Assembly (NCBI GenBank): GCA_028284495.1 | Contig: JANQRP010000007.1 | Coordinates: 124,001 to 188,000, forward strand | Length of the DNA stretch: 64,000 bases | DNA from: Longimicrobiales bacterium | Lineage (GTDB): Bacteria; Gemmatimonadota; Gemmatimonadetes; Longimicrobiales; Gaopeijiaceae | Direction: 5' to 3' | Part shown: positions 43,730-54,602 of the stretch, piece by piece | Layout of the letters: the number at the start of each line of letters is the position of its first letter | Position numbering within the stretch: position 1 is the first letter of the stretch | The notes under the pieces: generated by a model | The model's database searches: none | What the model was told of the DNA's origin: nothing | Seen by the model: only the letters and a program-made list of their open reading frames with translations | Program-made: the position numbers and the translations under genes

Positions 43730-44827
43730 TCAGCGGCGGGAGGGCGTGGCGGACAGGCCCGGCACGAGATCGTCCGGGGGAGCGTCGACGAGCCCGGGAA
43801 AGGGCATCGACGAGGACGCGCTGACGTCGGCGGGTGCGATCTCGCCGAGCCGGTGCCGGAACAGGCCCGCGCGCGCGATCATGGCGCCGTTGTCCATCGA
43901 GAGGCGCGGTGACGCATGAAAGAGTCGACCGTCCGCGCCGAGCGCACTCCGCATCTCCTCGCGTAGCCGGGTGTTCGCCGCCACGCCGCCGCCGAGCAGC
44001 ACCCTCCGGCACCCGGTTAGCTCGACGGCCCGCATGGTTTTCGAGGTGAGGACGTCCACCACGGCCGTCTCGAAGGCCGCGGCCACGTCCGCGCGCCGCT
44101 CCTCGAACACGCCGTCCTCGTGAACCTCGCGGATGGTGTGGAGGACCGCCGTCTTCAGGCCCGAGAACGACACGTCCCAGTACCCTGGGTCGTCCGGGCG
44201 CTGCGCCGCCGACAGCATCGGCCGCGGGAGCCGGAAGGCGGCCGGGTCGCCCTCGCGGGCGAGCTTCGATACGGCCGGGCCGCCCGGGTAGGGGAGGCCG
44301 AGCATCTTGGCCACCTTGTCGAAGGCCTCGCCGGCAGCGTCGTCGCGGGTCCGGCCCAGGAGGTGGTAGCGACCCCACTCCGGGACCCAGAGCAGCAGGG
44401 TGTGGCCGCCCGACACGAGTAGCCCCACGAAGGGAGGCTCGGCCTCGGAATCCTCGAGCACCGGCCCGAACAGGTGCGCCTCCATGTGGTGCACGGCGAT
44501 CATGGGGCGGCCCAGCGCCCAGGCGGCCGCCTTCGTCCACCCGAGGCCGACCAGCAACGCGCCGATCAGTCCGGGCCCCGCGGTCGCCGCGAAGACGTCG
44601 ATGTCGCTCAGTTCGACGCCGGCCTGCTCGAGCGCGGCCGCCACGACCGCGTCGATCCTCTGGAGGTGGTGGCGAGCGGCGAGCTCGGGCACGACCCCGC
44701 CGAACACCTCGTGGACGTCCTGTGAGAGAATGATGTGGCCCAGCAGGTCGTGCTCGCCGCGGAGCACGGCGGCCGACGTCTCGTCGCAGCTGGTCTCGAT
44801 GCCCAGCACGAGTGTGGAGTCGCTCAC
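43730..44827 (-). CDS. tsaD: tRNA threonylcarbamoyladenosine transferase TsaD
   Basis: TsaD transfers threonylcarbamoyl to A37 of ANN-decoding tRNAs, with TsaB and TsaE. The 365-aa protein has LGIETSCDETSAAVL, VPELAARHHLQRID, AATAGPGLIGALLVG, the iron-binding HHMEAHL, LLVSGGHTLL and GGGVAANTRLRE. The GTG at 44827 overlaps the cdaR stop (GTGA). The last 25 or so residues are a variable tail. tsaB and tsaE are not in the window. Confidence 0.97.
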   Translation of the reverse strand: MSDSTLVLGIETSCDETSAAVLRGEHDLLGHIILSQDVHEVFGGVVPELAARHHLQRIDAVVAAALEQAGVELSDIDVFAATAGPGLIGALLVGLGWTKAAAWALGRPMIAVHHMEAHLFGPVLEDSEAEPPFVGLLVSGGHTLLLWVPEWGRYHLLGRTRDDAAGEAFDKVAKMLGLPYPGGPAVSKLAREGDPAAFRLPRPMLSAAQRPDDPGYWDVSFSGLKTAVLHTIREVHEDGVFEERRADVAAAFETAVVDVLTSKTMRAVELTGCRRVLLGGGVAANTRLREEMRSALGADGRLFHASPRLSMDNGAMIARAGLFRHRLGEIAPADVSASSSMPFPGLVDAPPDDLVPGLSATPSRR

Positions 44828-45789
44828 CGGGCCCCCGCGTCACCGTCGGGGGGGCGGACCACGGTGACCGAGTCCGACATCTGCACGGCGCGAATCAGCT
44901 CGGGCAGACCCGCCGGCGTGGGAAGGACCCGTCGGCGCTCGCCCACGTCCAGGAGTCCGATGTCACGCGTGTCGATCTCGAAGGCAACGGTGGAGAGGTC
45001 GGCGCCCTGGAAGCGGAGCTCCGCACCGACCAGTTCGACGGGGAGTGACTCTGGCTCGACCCGGTACTGCGCCGCGCCGGGCCCCACGAGTCGAACCGGC
45101 ACGGCGTCGAGCTCGCGGCGCGACGCGGCGTCGACCCGAACCGCGACCTGAACCTCGCGCGGGTCGAGGAGCGTGGATCCCAGCCCGGTCGTGTCCAGGG
45201 CGACCGCGCGGACCCGTGACGCACCGACCGACGCGAGGTCGAAAGGAAGCGTCGGAACGGAGTCGAGCGACGCGAGGATTCGTGCCGGACCGCGCGCTCG
45301 GATGACGGCCGGCGTGACCTGGATCGGCGCGACCAGCGCAACGTCCTCGGGCAGCTCTCCCTCGAGGTTCAGGTCCACCACGAGTACCGCCGAGTCCACC
45401 GGTTCGAAGCGGAGCTGGACGGACGCGGGGAGGATCTCCTCGACCACGAGACCCGACGTCCCGCCGAGGGTCACCCAGTCGCGCCGAAGCGTGACGACCG
45501 TGTCCTCGCCCGCGACGGACTCGACGGGCACCCGGACGGTCGCCCGTTCCCGCGCGAGCTGGATGATCTCGCGGGCGGGGCCGGCCACACGGACCTCGAC
45601 CGTCGCAGGAAACGGGGGCTCCGCGACCGTCCACGCGAGGTCGGCTACCTGAACCCGGACGGGAACGGAGGTCAGCGACTCCTGCTGCGTACGGTCCGCG
45701 GGCGCAATCGCCCACAGGAAGACAGCCGCGACCAGCGACGCGATCTTCAGCGAGGCGTTGTGGGTGACGAACCGGGGGAGGAAGCTCAC
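44824..45789 (-). CDS. YbbR/CdaR-domain membrane-anchored protein
   Basis: The 321-aa protein has an N-terminal anchor (NASLKIASLVAAVFLWAIAP, residues 11-30) and then about three YbbR repeats of roughly 80 residues, with strand patterns such as VPVRVQVADLAWTVAEPPFP and PASVQLRFEPVDSAVLVVDL. YbbR/CdaR proteins regulate the diadenylate cyclase CdaA, usually encoded next door; no cyclase gene is here. The GTG at 45789 has GGAGGT 6 nt upstream, and its stop overlaps tsaD. Confidence 0.85.
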   Translation of the reverse strand: MSFLPRFVTHNASLKIASLVAAVFLWAIAPADRTQQESLTSVPVRVQVADLAWTVAEPPFPATVEVRVAGPAREIIQLARERATVRVPVESVAGEDTVVTLRRDWVTLGGTSGLVVEEILPASVQLRFEPVDSAVLVVDLNLEGELPEDVALVAPIQVTPAVIRARGPARILASLDSVPTLPFDLASVGASRVRAVALDTTGLGSTLLDPREVQVAVRVDAASRRELDAVPVRLVGPGAAQYRVEPESLPVELVGAELRFQGADLSTVAFEIDTRDIGLLDVGERRRVLPTPAGLPELIRAVQMSDSVTVVRPPDGDAGAR

Positions 45790-45802
45790 ACGCGACCTCC
45801 GG

Positions 45803-46366
45803 TCACGCGTCGAGCAGTCTTCGAATCTGCTCCGCGTAGGTGTCGGCGTCCCACTCGGTCGCCCCGGCCAGGCGCTTGTAGATGCGGCCGTCGCGACCGA
45901 TCAGGAAGGACTCCGGCAAGCCGGTCGTGTCGTACGTCTCGCAGATGGCTCCGGACGGATCCCGAAGGACGTCGAAGGTGAGTCCGAGGCGCTCGACCCA
46001 CATGGAAACGTCGCCGCCGACGAACCCGCACACGCGCTGCTCGTCGAGGCCGTCCACGGACACCGCGACCACGTGGAAGTCCTCGTCGTCGATCCGCTCG
46101 TGGAGTCGCTGCATCGACGGAAGCTCCTGCAGGCACGGTGCACAGCCGGTCGCCCAGATGTTCAGGAGCACCACGTCGCCGCGGTAGTCGTCGAGCGAGA
46201 CGGCCTCTCCTTCCAGCGTGGTGGCCTCGAACATCGACGCCTGTACGCCCGCGATCATGTCGACGGATTCGTCCGCCGACCACACGACGACGACGATGAC
46301 CCCGAGCGCGAGCAGAGCCAGCGCATAGGGCAGACGGGACGGGCGTTTCGACTCATTTCTGGACAC
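45803..46366 (-). CDS. TlpA/ResA-like periplasmic thioredoxin
   Basis: The 187-aa protein has one N-terminal membrane anchor (YALALLALGVIVVVVW) and a periplasmic thioredoxin fold. The active site is WATGCAPC and the cis-Pro lies in TTGLPESFLIGRDG. Such proteins reduce disulfides, for example in cytochrome c maturation. The start is taken as GTG at 46366, which has GAGG 5 nt upstream. A GTG two codons earlier (46372) is the alternative. Confidence 0.92.
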   Translation of the reverse strand: MSRNESKRPSRLPYALALLALGVIVVVVWSADESVDMIAGVQASMFEATTLEGEAVSLDDYRGDVVLLNIWATGCAPCLQELPSMQRLHERIDDEDFHVVAVSVDGLDEQRVCGFVGGDVSMWVERLGLTFDVLRDPSGAICETYDTTGLPESFLIGRDGRIYKRLAGATEWDADTYAEQIRRLLDA

Positions 46367-46401
46367 GGTCACCTCGGTCTGGGTCGTACGTGTCCCTGAA
46401 T

Positions 46402-47268
46402 CTAATGTTCCTGCCGATTTCCGCCTCTACGGCCGATCTCGAGCCGCACCCGCGCGCCCCGCTCGAGTTCGGTGTCCTCGGCCGGGTCCTGGGTGACCAC
46501 CCGACCCTGGTCACGTCCGAAGCGGAAGACCTCCTGGACGTCCGTTACCTCGAGGCCGAGAACCGCCAGGGTGTCCCGCGCTTCCTCCTCCAGAAGGCCG
46601 AGCACGAACGGCATGCGAACGGTTGGTGGACCGCGGCTGACGATGACCGACACCTCGCCGGGAAGCTGCAGCCGGGTACCCTCGGCCGGCTCGATATCGA
46701 CGATCCGACCTCGCGCGACCGGACTGTCGACGGAATCGACGCGCACCTCGAAGCCCGTCGCGAGCAGCAGGTCGACCGCTCGATCGGCTCGCAGTCGACT
46801 CACCTCCGGAATCGGCCGACGCTCCGGGCCGAGGCTCACCACCAGCCGAACCGTGTCGCCTTCGCGAACGAGCTGCGTGGGGAGCGGCGACTGCCCGAGA
46901 ACACGGCCGGAATCGACCGAGGGGTGCCGGAGCGAGCGGATCTCGCCGCGCATCAGGCCGGCGTCGGCCAGCATCGCGGAGGCATCCTCCACGGGCCGGT
47001 CCCGGAGGTCGGCGAGGGGTCGAAGATCCCGGGGGGGGCCGGGCGCGGGAAAAAGGACCAGCACGGCGAAGAGGTAGCCCACGAGCAGCCCGCCGGCCGC
47101 GATTCCGAGCGTCCGAAGGAGGCCGGCGCCCGCAAACGAGCCGGAGCGACCGGGACCGTCGCGGGCACCCGTGGAGCGGGACGCACGCCGACGGGCCTTC
47201 GAGCGCTCCTTTCGCCGCCCGGAGCCGCCCGGGCGCGCCTCGTCGTCTCCCGTCCGCTTCTCCGTCAC
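46402..47268 (-). CDS. PASTA-domain membrane protein without kinase
   Basis: The 288-aa protein has a basic cytoplasmic part of about 45 residues (many Arg/Lys), one transmembrane helix (about 50-73) and three PASTA domains (about 81-148, 150-214 and 216-280). Each PASTA domain has the alternating helix and V-x-V-x-S-x-G-like ending (VRLVVSLGPE, VSVIVSRGPP, VRLEIGRRG). PASTA domains bind muropeptides or the cell wall. The gene overlaps rsmB by 4 nt (GTGA). In Firmicutes this position downstream of rsmB holds the PrpC phosphatase and PASTA kinase PrkC, but no kinase domain remains here. Confidence 0.9.
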   Translation of the reverse strand: MTEKRTGDDEARPGGSGRRKERSKARRRASRSTGARDGPGRSGSFAGAGLLRTLGIAAGGLLVGYLFAVLVLFPAPGPPRDLRPLADLRDRPVEDASAMLADAGLMRGEIRSLRHPSVDSGRVLGQSPLPTQLVREGDTVRLVVSLGPERRPIPEVSRLRADRAVDLLLATGFEVRVDSVDSPVARGRIVDIEPAEGTRLQLPGEVSVIVSRGPPTVRMPFVLGLLEEEARDTLAVLGLEVTDVQEVFRFGRDQGRVVTQDPAEDTELERGARVRLEIGRRGGNRQEH

Positions 47269-48614
47269 GATTCGTCCGCCACCGTCGTCGAGTCCCGTTT
47301 CACTCGCTTCATGCGCATCGCCCACGCGCCGTCCCATCCGGGCCCACCGCCATGCCGATGCGGAAGCACCTCGAGCGCCCCGTCCGTCAGCGGGATCTCG
47401 GGGTCGTCCGGCGGCGCCGGCCGGAACTCCGGCCTCGCGGACAGGAATCGATCGACCACGCCACGATTCTCCTCCGGTTCGAGGGTGCACGTCGAGTACA
47501 CGAGCAATCCGCCCGGCCGTACCGCACTCGCTGCACCGAGCAGGATCCGTGCCTGCACCTCCGCCATCCGGCCGGGGTCCTCCGGTCCCAGCCGCCACCG
47601 GGCGTCCGGATGCCGCCGGAGCGTGCCGGTCCCCGTACAGGGCGCATCCACGAGCACGACGTCCATGTCGCACGCCGGCGGCCGCTCGCCAGCCGCGCGC
47701 GCCACCCCGATCGGCAGGCCGAGCCGGGACGCGCTCTCACGGACCAGATCCAGGCGCGGTCGCGAGGGATCGGTGGCGAGAACGTATCCGGCGCGCCGAG
47801 CCATGGACAGGGCCTTTCCCCCGGGTGCGGCGCACACATCGGCGACCCGCGCACCGGCCGGAATGGCCGCGTAGCGGACCACCATGGCGGCGGCCGCGTC
47901 CTGCACGAAGGACGGGTATGCGTCGAGCGCACCGGGGACGTCGGTCGTGACCACCCGGACCGTGCCGGGCAGCGGCTCGATCTCCACCTCGAGCCCCGCC
48001 GCCCGCCACGCCGCCGCTGCGGCTTCCACGTCGCCGTCGGCGGGCACCAGGCGGAGATCCGGTACGCGGTTGTCGAGCTCGACGAGCCGCGCGACCTCGT
48101 CGAACGACCAGCGCTCGAGCCAGCGTTCGACCAGCCAGCGGGGGTGCGACCCCCGCGTGGCGAGCCAGCCCGCGGGGTCGCCGGCGGCGTCCGGCCAGTC
48201 GTCGTCGTTCGCGCCCGCCCGGTCGACCGATCGGAGGACGCCGTTCACCAGACCCGACGCGCGCCCTGCGCCGACGGCTCGAGACAGCTCGACCGTCTCC
48301 GAGATCGCCGCGTACGAAGGCACGCTCATGGCCCGGAGCTGGTGAACGCCGAGCCGGAGCACGTCGAGAACGGGCACGTCGAGCCGCTCCAGACCGCCGC
48401 GGACGTGCCGCCCGAGGAGGTGGTCCCAGCGACCTCGCAGGCGTACGGTCCCGTACGCCAGTTCACGCGCGAACGCCTGGTCGAGCGACGACAGCTCGCG
48501 TGCCGCGTCGGTGAAGGCGAGGTCCAGACGGCGACCTCGCCCGGATGCCCGCACGGCCTCGAAGGCGGCGCGGCGGGCCGCGAGACCCGGGGGCGCCGTG
48601 TCCCGAGTGATCAG
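47265..48614 (-). CDS. rsmB: 16S rRNA (cytosine-C5)-methyltransferase RsmB
   Basis: RsmB methylates C967 of 16S rRNA. The protein has an N-terminal NusB-like domain (LAARRAAFEAVRASGRGRRL through VNGVLRSVDR) and a C-terminal SAM domain with VADVCAAPGGKALSM, VDAPCTGTGTLRRHPD (first catalytic Cys) and YSTCTLEPEENR (second). The start is a problem. A CTG at 48614 overlaps the thiG stop (CTGA) and preserves the whole NusB domain (449 aa). GTG at 48683 would overlap thiG by 73 nt, and GTG at 48554 would cut the first helix. I take CTG, with GGGA 8 nt upstream, as inference. Confidence 0.9.
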   Translation of the reverse strand: MITRDTAPPGLAARRAAFEAVRASGRGRRLDLAFTDAARELSSLDQAFARELAYGTVRLRGRWDHLLGRHVRGGLERLDVPVLDVLRLGVHQLRAMSVPSYAAISETVELSRAVGAGRASGLVNGVLRSVDRAGANDDDWPDAAGDPAGWLATRGSHPRWLVERWLERWSFDEVARLVELDNRVPDLRLVPADGDVEAAAAAWRAAGLEVEIEPLPGTVRVVTTDVPGALDAYPSFVQDAAAAMVVRYAAIPAGARVADVCAAPGGKALSMARRAGYVLATDPSRPRLDLVRESASRLGLPIGVARAAGERPPACDMDVVLVDAPCTGTGTLRRHPDARWRLGPEDPGRMAEVQARILLGAASAVRPGGLLVYSTCTLEPEENRGVVDRFLSARPEFRPAPPDDPEIPLTDGALEVLPHRHGGGPGWDGAWAMRMKRVKRDSTTVADES

Positions 48615-49426
48615 TCGAGCATCCCGTGGTCCGGCGAGGAAGGCACCGCCACGCCGCGCACGGGCATCCGGCCGGCCCGCCACGCCGCACGGCCGGCCTC
48701 GACCGCGAGCCTCATCGCACGTGCCATCCGGACCGGGTCGTCGGCCCCCGCGATGGCGCTGTTCAGAAGCACCCCGTCCACCCCCTGCTCCATGGCGTAG
48801 CAGGCGTCGGAGGCGGTCCCCACACCGGCGTCCACGATGACCGGCACCGCGAGCCGACGCTTGATCTGGCGAATGAAGTGCGGGTTCACCACGCCCAGGC
48901 CCGAGCCGATCGGGCTCGCGAGGGGCATGACGGCGGCGCACCCCGCGTCCTCCAGTCGGAGCGCGGTGACGAGATCGTCGTTCGTGTAGGCCATGACCTT
49001 GAAGCCCTCGTCCGCGAGTACGCGCGCCGCCTCGATGGTGGCCTGCGGGTCGGGCAGAAGCGTTTCCTGGTCTCCGATCACCTCAAGCTTCACGAAGTCG
49101 GTGAAGCCGGTTGCCCGTCCGAGGCGCGCGTAGCGCACCGCCTCGTCCGCCGTGTAGCAGCCGGCCGTGTTCGGGAGCAGGAAGTACTCGTCCGGATCGA
49201 GGTGATGGAGGATCGCCTCGTCCCGCGTGCGGTCGAGGTCGACGCGACGAACCGACACGGTCACGCACTCGGCACCACTGGCGCGAATCGCGGCGACCAT
49301 CTCCTCGTTGGATGCGTACTTGCCCGTCCCGACGAGGAGCCGCGAGCGGAATTCGCGGCCACCCACGACGAGCGGATCGGGGTCCGTACGGGGCTCCGAA
49401 TCGCTCGCGGTCGCCGTCGGGGTCAT
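48611..49426 (-). CDS. thiG: Thiazole synthase
   Basis: ThiG builds the thiazole phosphate of thiamin from DXP, dehydroglycine and ThiS thiocarboxylate. The 271-aa TIM barrel has FRSRLLVGTGKYASNEEMV, SGAECVTVSVRR, the catalytic Lys in FVKLEVIGD, GFKVMAYTNDD and MPLASPIGSGLGVVNP. An N-terminal Thr/Ser-rich lead of about 18 residues precedes the core. The ATG at 49426 overlaps the thiS stop (ATGA), so the enzyme and its sulfur carrier are coupled. Confidence 0.97.
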   Translation of the reverse strand: MTPTATASDSEPRTDPDPLVVGGREFRSRLLVGTGKYASNEEMVAAIRASGAECVTVSVRRVDLDRTRDEAILHHLDPDEYFLLPNTAGCYTADEAVRYARLGRATGFTDFVKLEVIGDQETLLPDPQATIEAARVLADEGFKVMAYTNDDLVTALRLEDAGCAAVMPLASPIGSGLGVVNPHFIRQIKRRLAVPVIVDAGVGTASDACYAMEQGVDGVLLNSAIAGADDPVRMARAMRLAVEAGRAAWRAGRMPVRGVAVPSSPDHGMLD

Positions 49427-49635
49427 CCGCCCCCCACGAAGTGCACCAGTTCGATCACGTCGCCCTCCTCGACCGTGACGTCGGCGTACTGCTCGCGCCG
49501 GAGGATGGACCGGTTGCGCTCGACCACGATCAGCTCCGGCTCGAGGTCGAGCGACACAATGAGCTCTCGCACGGATACCGCGGGGGTGATCTCGCGCTCC
49601 GTGCCGTTGAGCTGGATGCGGATGGACTGGCTCAC
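49423..49635 (-). CDS. thiS: Sulfur carrier protein ThiS
   Basis: The 70-aa ubiquitin-like protein ends in VHFVGGG, whose C-terminal Gly-Gly is adenylated and thiocarboxylated to donate sulfur to ThiG. SIRIQLNGTEREI and VERNRSILRREQY match the ThiS pattern of an N-terminal strand and the conserved E-x-N region. The GTG at 49635 is chosen by family length; the upstream open frame is Arg-rich noise. No thiF adenylating enzyme lies in the window. Confidence 0.93.
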   Translation of the reverse strand: MSQSIRIQLNGTEREITPAVSVRELIVSLDLEPELIVVERNRSILRREQYADVTVEEGDVIELVHFVGGG

Positions 49636-49643
49636 GGGACCGT

Positions 49644-50315
49644 CTACCGGTCTGGATTCTCGTCTCGGTCCGGATCGGGATGCACCCGCCCGGCGACTCC
49701 GGAAAGATAACGGTGCACCGCCGCCACCGGGTCGGCGGAATCCCACACGCCTCGGATCGCCGCGACGCCGTGCGCGCCCGCGGCGAGGACCTCGCCGACC
49801 CGCTCGGGCGTGACGCCTCCGATCGCGATGACGGGCGCCCTCGCGACCCCGACGAACCGCTCCACGAGTCCTTTCCCCCCGCCGGCCCGCTCCGGGTGGG
49901 ACGGTGTCGCGAACGCGTTCCCGACGAGCCACCAGTCGATCCCCGGCCCCGCGTCCGCCGCTTCGTGGGGCGCATGCGCCGACACGCCGACGAGCAGACG
50001 CGGGGCCGTGGCGGGCACGTCGGTCGGCCGCAGGCTGCGGGCGGCGAGCTGCACCGCGTCGACGGCGCCGGCGACCGCCACGTCGATCCGGTCGTTCACG
50101 ACCAGCATCCCCGCGCCGTCCGGAATGCAGCCGCGAAGGTCGGAGGCGAGGCGATGGAGCGTGCGGCCGGTGGCGTGGGGCGCTCGGAGGTGGACCGCGA
50201 CGTCGGGTCCCGCCCGGGCGATCCGCGCCGCCAGGTCGATGAAGTCCGGTCGCGCGACGACCCGATCGTCCGTCACCACATGCAGGCGAGGGACCGCCCG
50301 TGACGCGCCGCGCAC
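49644..50315 (-). CDS. ThiE/TenI-family protein, probably TenI-like
   Basis: The 223-aa TIM barrel resembles thiamin-phosphate synthase: RLHVVTDDRVV, VVNDRIDVAVAGAVDAVQL, VGVSAHAP, VIAIGGVTPERV and GAHGVAAIRGVW. It departs from true ThiE at the substrate sites. The QLREK motif is HLRAP, and the T-K pyrophosphate segment is ATPSHPE. TenI, the thiazole tautomerase that lacks these residues, is often encoded with thiS and thiG, as here. The start is uncertain: GTG 50315 is chosen, with GTG 50387 (overlapping fmt) as the alternative. The TenI call is inference. Confidence 0.75.
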   Translation of the reverse strand: MRGASRAVPRLHVVTDDRVVARPDFIDLAARIARAGPDVAVHLRAPHATGRTLHRLASDLRGCIPDGAGMLVVNDRIDVAVAGAVDAVQLAARSLRPTDVPATAPRLLVGVSAHAPHEAADAGPGIDWWLVGNAFATPSHPERAGGGKGLVERFVGVARAPVIAIGGVTPERVGEVLAAGAHGVAAIRGVWDSADPVAAVHRYLSGVAGRVHPDPDRDENPDR

Positions 50316-50367
50316 CGCGTGGCGGACCTCGGCCCCATCGCCGTCGACGGCGCGGCCCGCGTCGCCG

Positions 50368-51345
50368 TCAGTCTCCGAAGCGCTCACCCGGCTCGAGGCT
50401 CCGCCCACGCAGCCACGCCGATACCTCCATCCGGCGCTTCCCCGGCGGCTGCACCTCCGCGAAGCGAACGACGCCGTGGCCGGCCCGCACGGCGAGCCCG
50501 TCGTCGCGGTCGGCGTCGGCCTCCACGACGACGCCCGGTTCGGCGACGCGCTCCTCGCCGCCGACCTCGGCGCCCACCTCCGCGCCCGACGCCTGGACGG
50601 GGGTCGGCGAGAACAGCTTCAGCGGCTGCCCGTCCAGCGTCGTCCACGCGCCCGGCACCTCGTCCATCGCACGCACATGGTCCACGATCTCGCGGGCCGG
50701 CCGAGACCAGTCGACCTTCGCGATCTCGCGCGAGACCTTCGGGGCGTACGTGGCGGCCGCATGATCCTGCTCCTCGATCTGGGGGTCGCCGAACTCGAGC
50801 AGTGACAGCCCCTGGACCATTGCGCTCGCGCCGAGTTCGGCGAGGCGTCGGGCGAGTTCCGACGAGGTGTCCGTCGGCACGATCGGCTCGGGCTCGCGCA
50901 CCAGCATCGGACCCGAATCGAGGCCCTCCTCCATCCGCATCACGGTGACGCCGGTATGGGTGTCGCCGCGCGCGATCGCCCAGTGGATCGGGGCCGCGCC
51001 TCGGAGCTTCGGCAGGAGGGACGCATGGACGTTCCATGACCCGAGCGGCGGAAGTTCGAGCACGTCGGGCACGAGAATGTGGCCGTACGCCACCACCACC
51101 GACACGTCGGGATCGAGTGCCCGGATCGACGCCATGAACGCGTCACCGCGCGGCTTCTCGGGCGTGAGCACTGGAATCCCCTCCTCCTCGGCGACCTTCC
51201 GGACCGGCGTGGGCGTCGCCGTGCGCCCGCGACCGCGCGGACGATCGGGCTGCGTGACCACGCCGACCACCTCGTGGCCCTCGCCGATGAGGGCGCGCAG
51301 CGTCGGGACCGCGAAGTCGGGTGTGCCCCAGAAGAGAACCTTCAT
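50368..51345 (-). CDS. fmt: Methionyl-tRNA formyltransferase
   Basis: Fmt formylates initiator Met-tRNA. The 325-aa protein has VLFWGTPDFAVPTLRAL, VVTQPDRPRGRGR, VVVAYGHILVPDVLELP, the formyl-transfer motif NVHASLLPKLRGAAPIHWAI and the C-terminal domain with DWSRPAREIVDHVRAM. It lies 24 nt downstream of def, the deformylase that reverses the modification on finished proteins. In many bacteria rsmB comes next, but here three thiamin genes intervene. Confidence 0.97.
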   Translation of the reverse strand: MKVLFWGTPDFAVPTLRALIGEGHEVVGVVTQPDRPRGRGRTATPTPVRKVAEEEGIPVLTPEKPRGDAFMASIRALDPDVSVVVAYGHILVPDVLELPPLGSWNVHASLLPKLRGAAPIHWAIARGDTHTGVTVMRMEEGLDSGPMLVREPEPIVPTDTSSELARRLAELGASAMVQGLSLLEFGDPQIEEQDHAAATYAPKVSREIAKVDWSRPAREIVDHVRAMDEVPGAWTTLDGQPLKLFSPTPVQASGAEVGAEVGGEERVAEPGVVVEADADRDDGLAVRAGHGVVRFAEVQPPGKRRMEVSAWLRGRSLEPGERFGD

Positions 51346-51369
51346 CGGGTCATCGCCTCGGCACCGGGC

Positions 51370-51894
51370 TCACGCGGTCGCCCCCTCGTCCTCCCGGAGC
51401 TTCTTCCAGCGCTTCAGCGCCATCCTGCGCTTGAGCGGGCTGACGCGGTCGAGGAAGAGCACCCCGTCGAGGTGATCGTACTCGTGCTGGAGCGCCCGGG
51501 CGAAGAGCTCGTCGGCCGCGATCTCGAACCACTCGCCGGCGACGTCCTGCGCGCGCACGCGGACCCGGGACGGACGCTCCACGACCTCCTCGATCCCGGG
51601 AATCGAGAGGCACCCCTCGGCAGCCTTCTCCGTGTCCGCCGAGCGCTCGACGAACTCCGGATTGATCACGACCCGGGGCCGCCGCTCCGGGTCGTTCTCC
51701 CTGCGCACGTCGACCACGAAGATCCGACGCGGGATCCCGATCTGCGGCGCCGCGAGACCGATCCCCTCGGCGGCATACATCGTCTCGAACATGTCTTCGA
51801 CGAGCGCCGCGAGGTCGGCATCGAACACGTCCACCGGCTCCGCCTTCTCGCGCAGCACCGGGTCGCCCAGCAGGACGATGCGTCGAAGGGCCAC
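51370..51894 (-). CDS. def: Peptide deformylase
   Basis: Def removes the N-formyl group from new proteins. The 174-aa metalloenzyme has the three motifs GIGLAAPQIG, EGCLSIPG and QHEYDHLDG, containing the metal-binding Cys and two His and the catalytic Glu. The GTG at 51894 lies 4 nt after the yajC stop and is preferred to a longer frame that reads yajC in the wrong phase. The length is normal for a type 1 deformylase. Confidence 0.97.
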   Translation of the reverse strand: MALRRIVLLGDPVLREKAEPVDVFDADLAALVEDMFETMYAAEGIGLAAPQIGIPRRIFVVDVRRENDPERRPRVVINPEFVERSADTEKAAEGCLSIPGIEEVVERPSRVRVRAQDVAGEWFEIAADELFARALQHEYDHLDGVLFLDRVSPLKRRMALKRWKKLREDEGATA

Positions 51895-51898
51895 GGGC

Positions 51899-54598
<2,700 letters not shown>

Positions 54599-54602
<4 letters not shown>

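Noticed and set aside
41964..44843. An apparent 959-aa phosphoesterase fusion
   Set aside because: The first two thirds read tsaD and lgt out of frame. The phosphoesterase starts at ATG 42839, overlapping the lgt stop.
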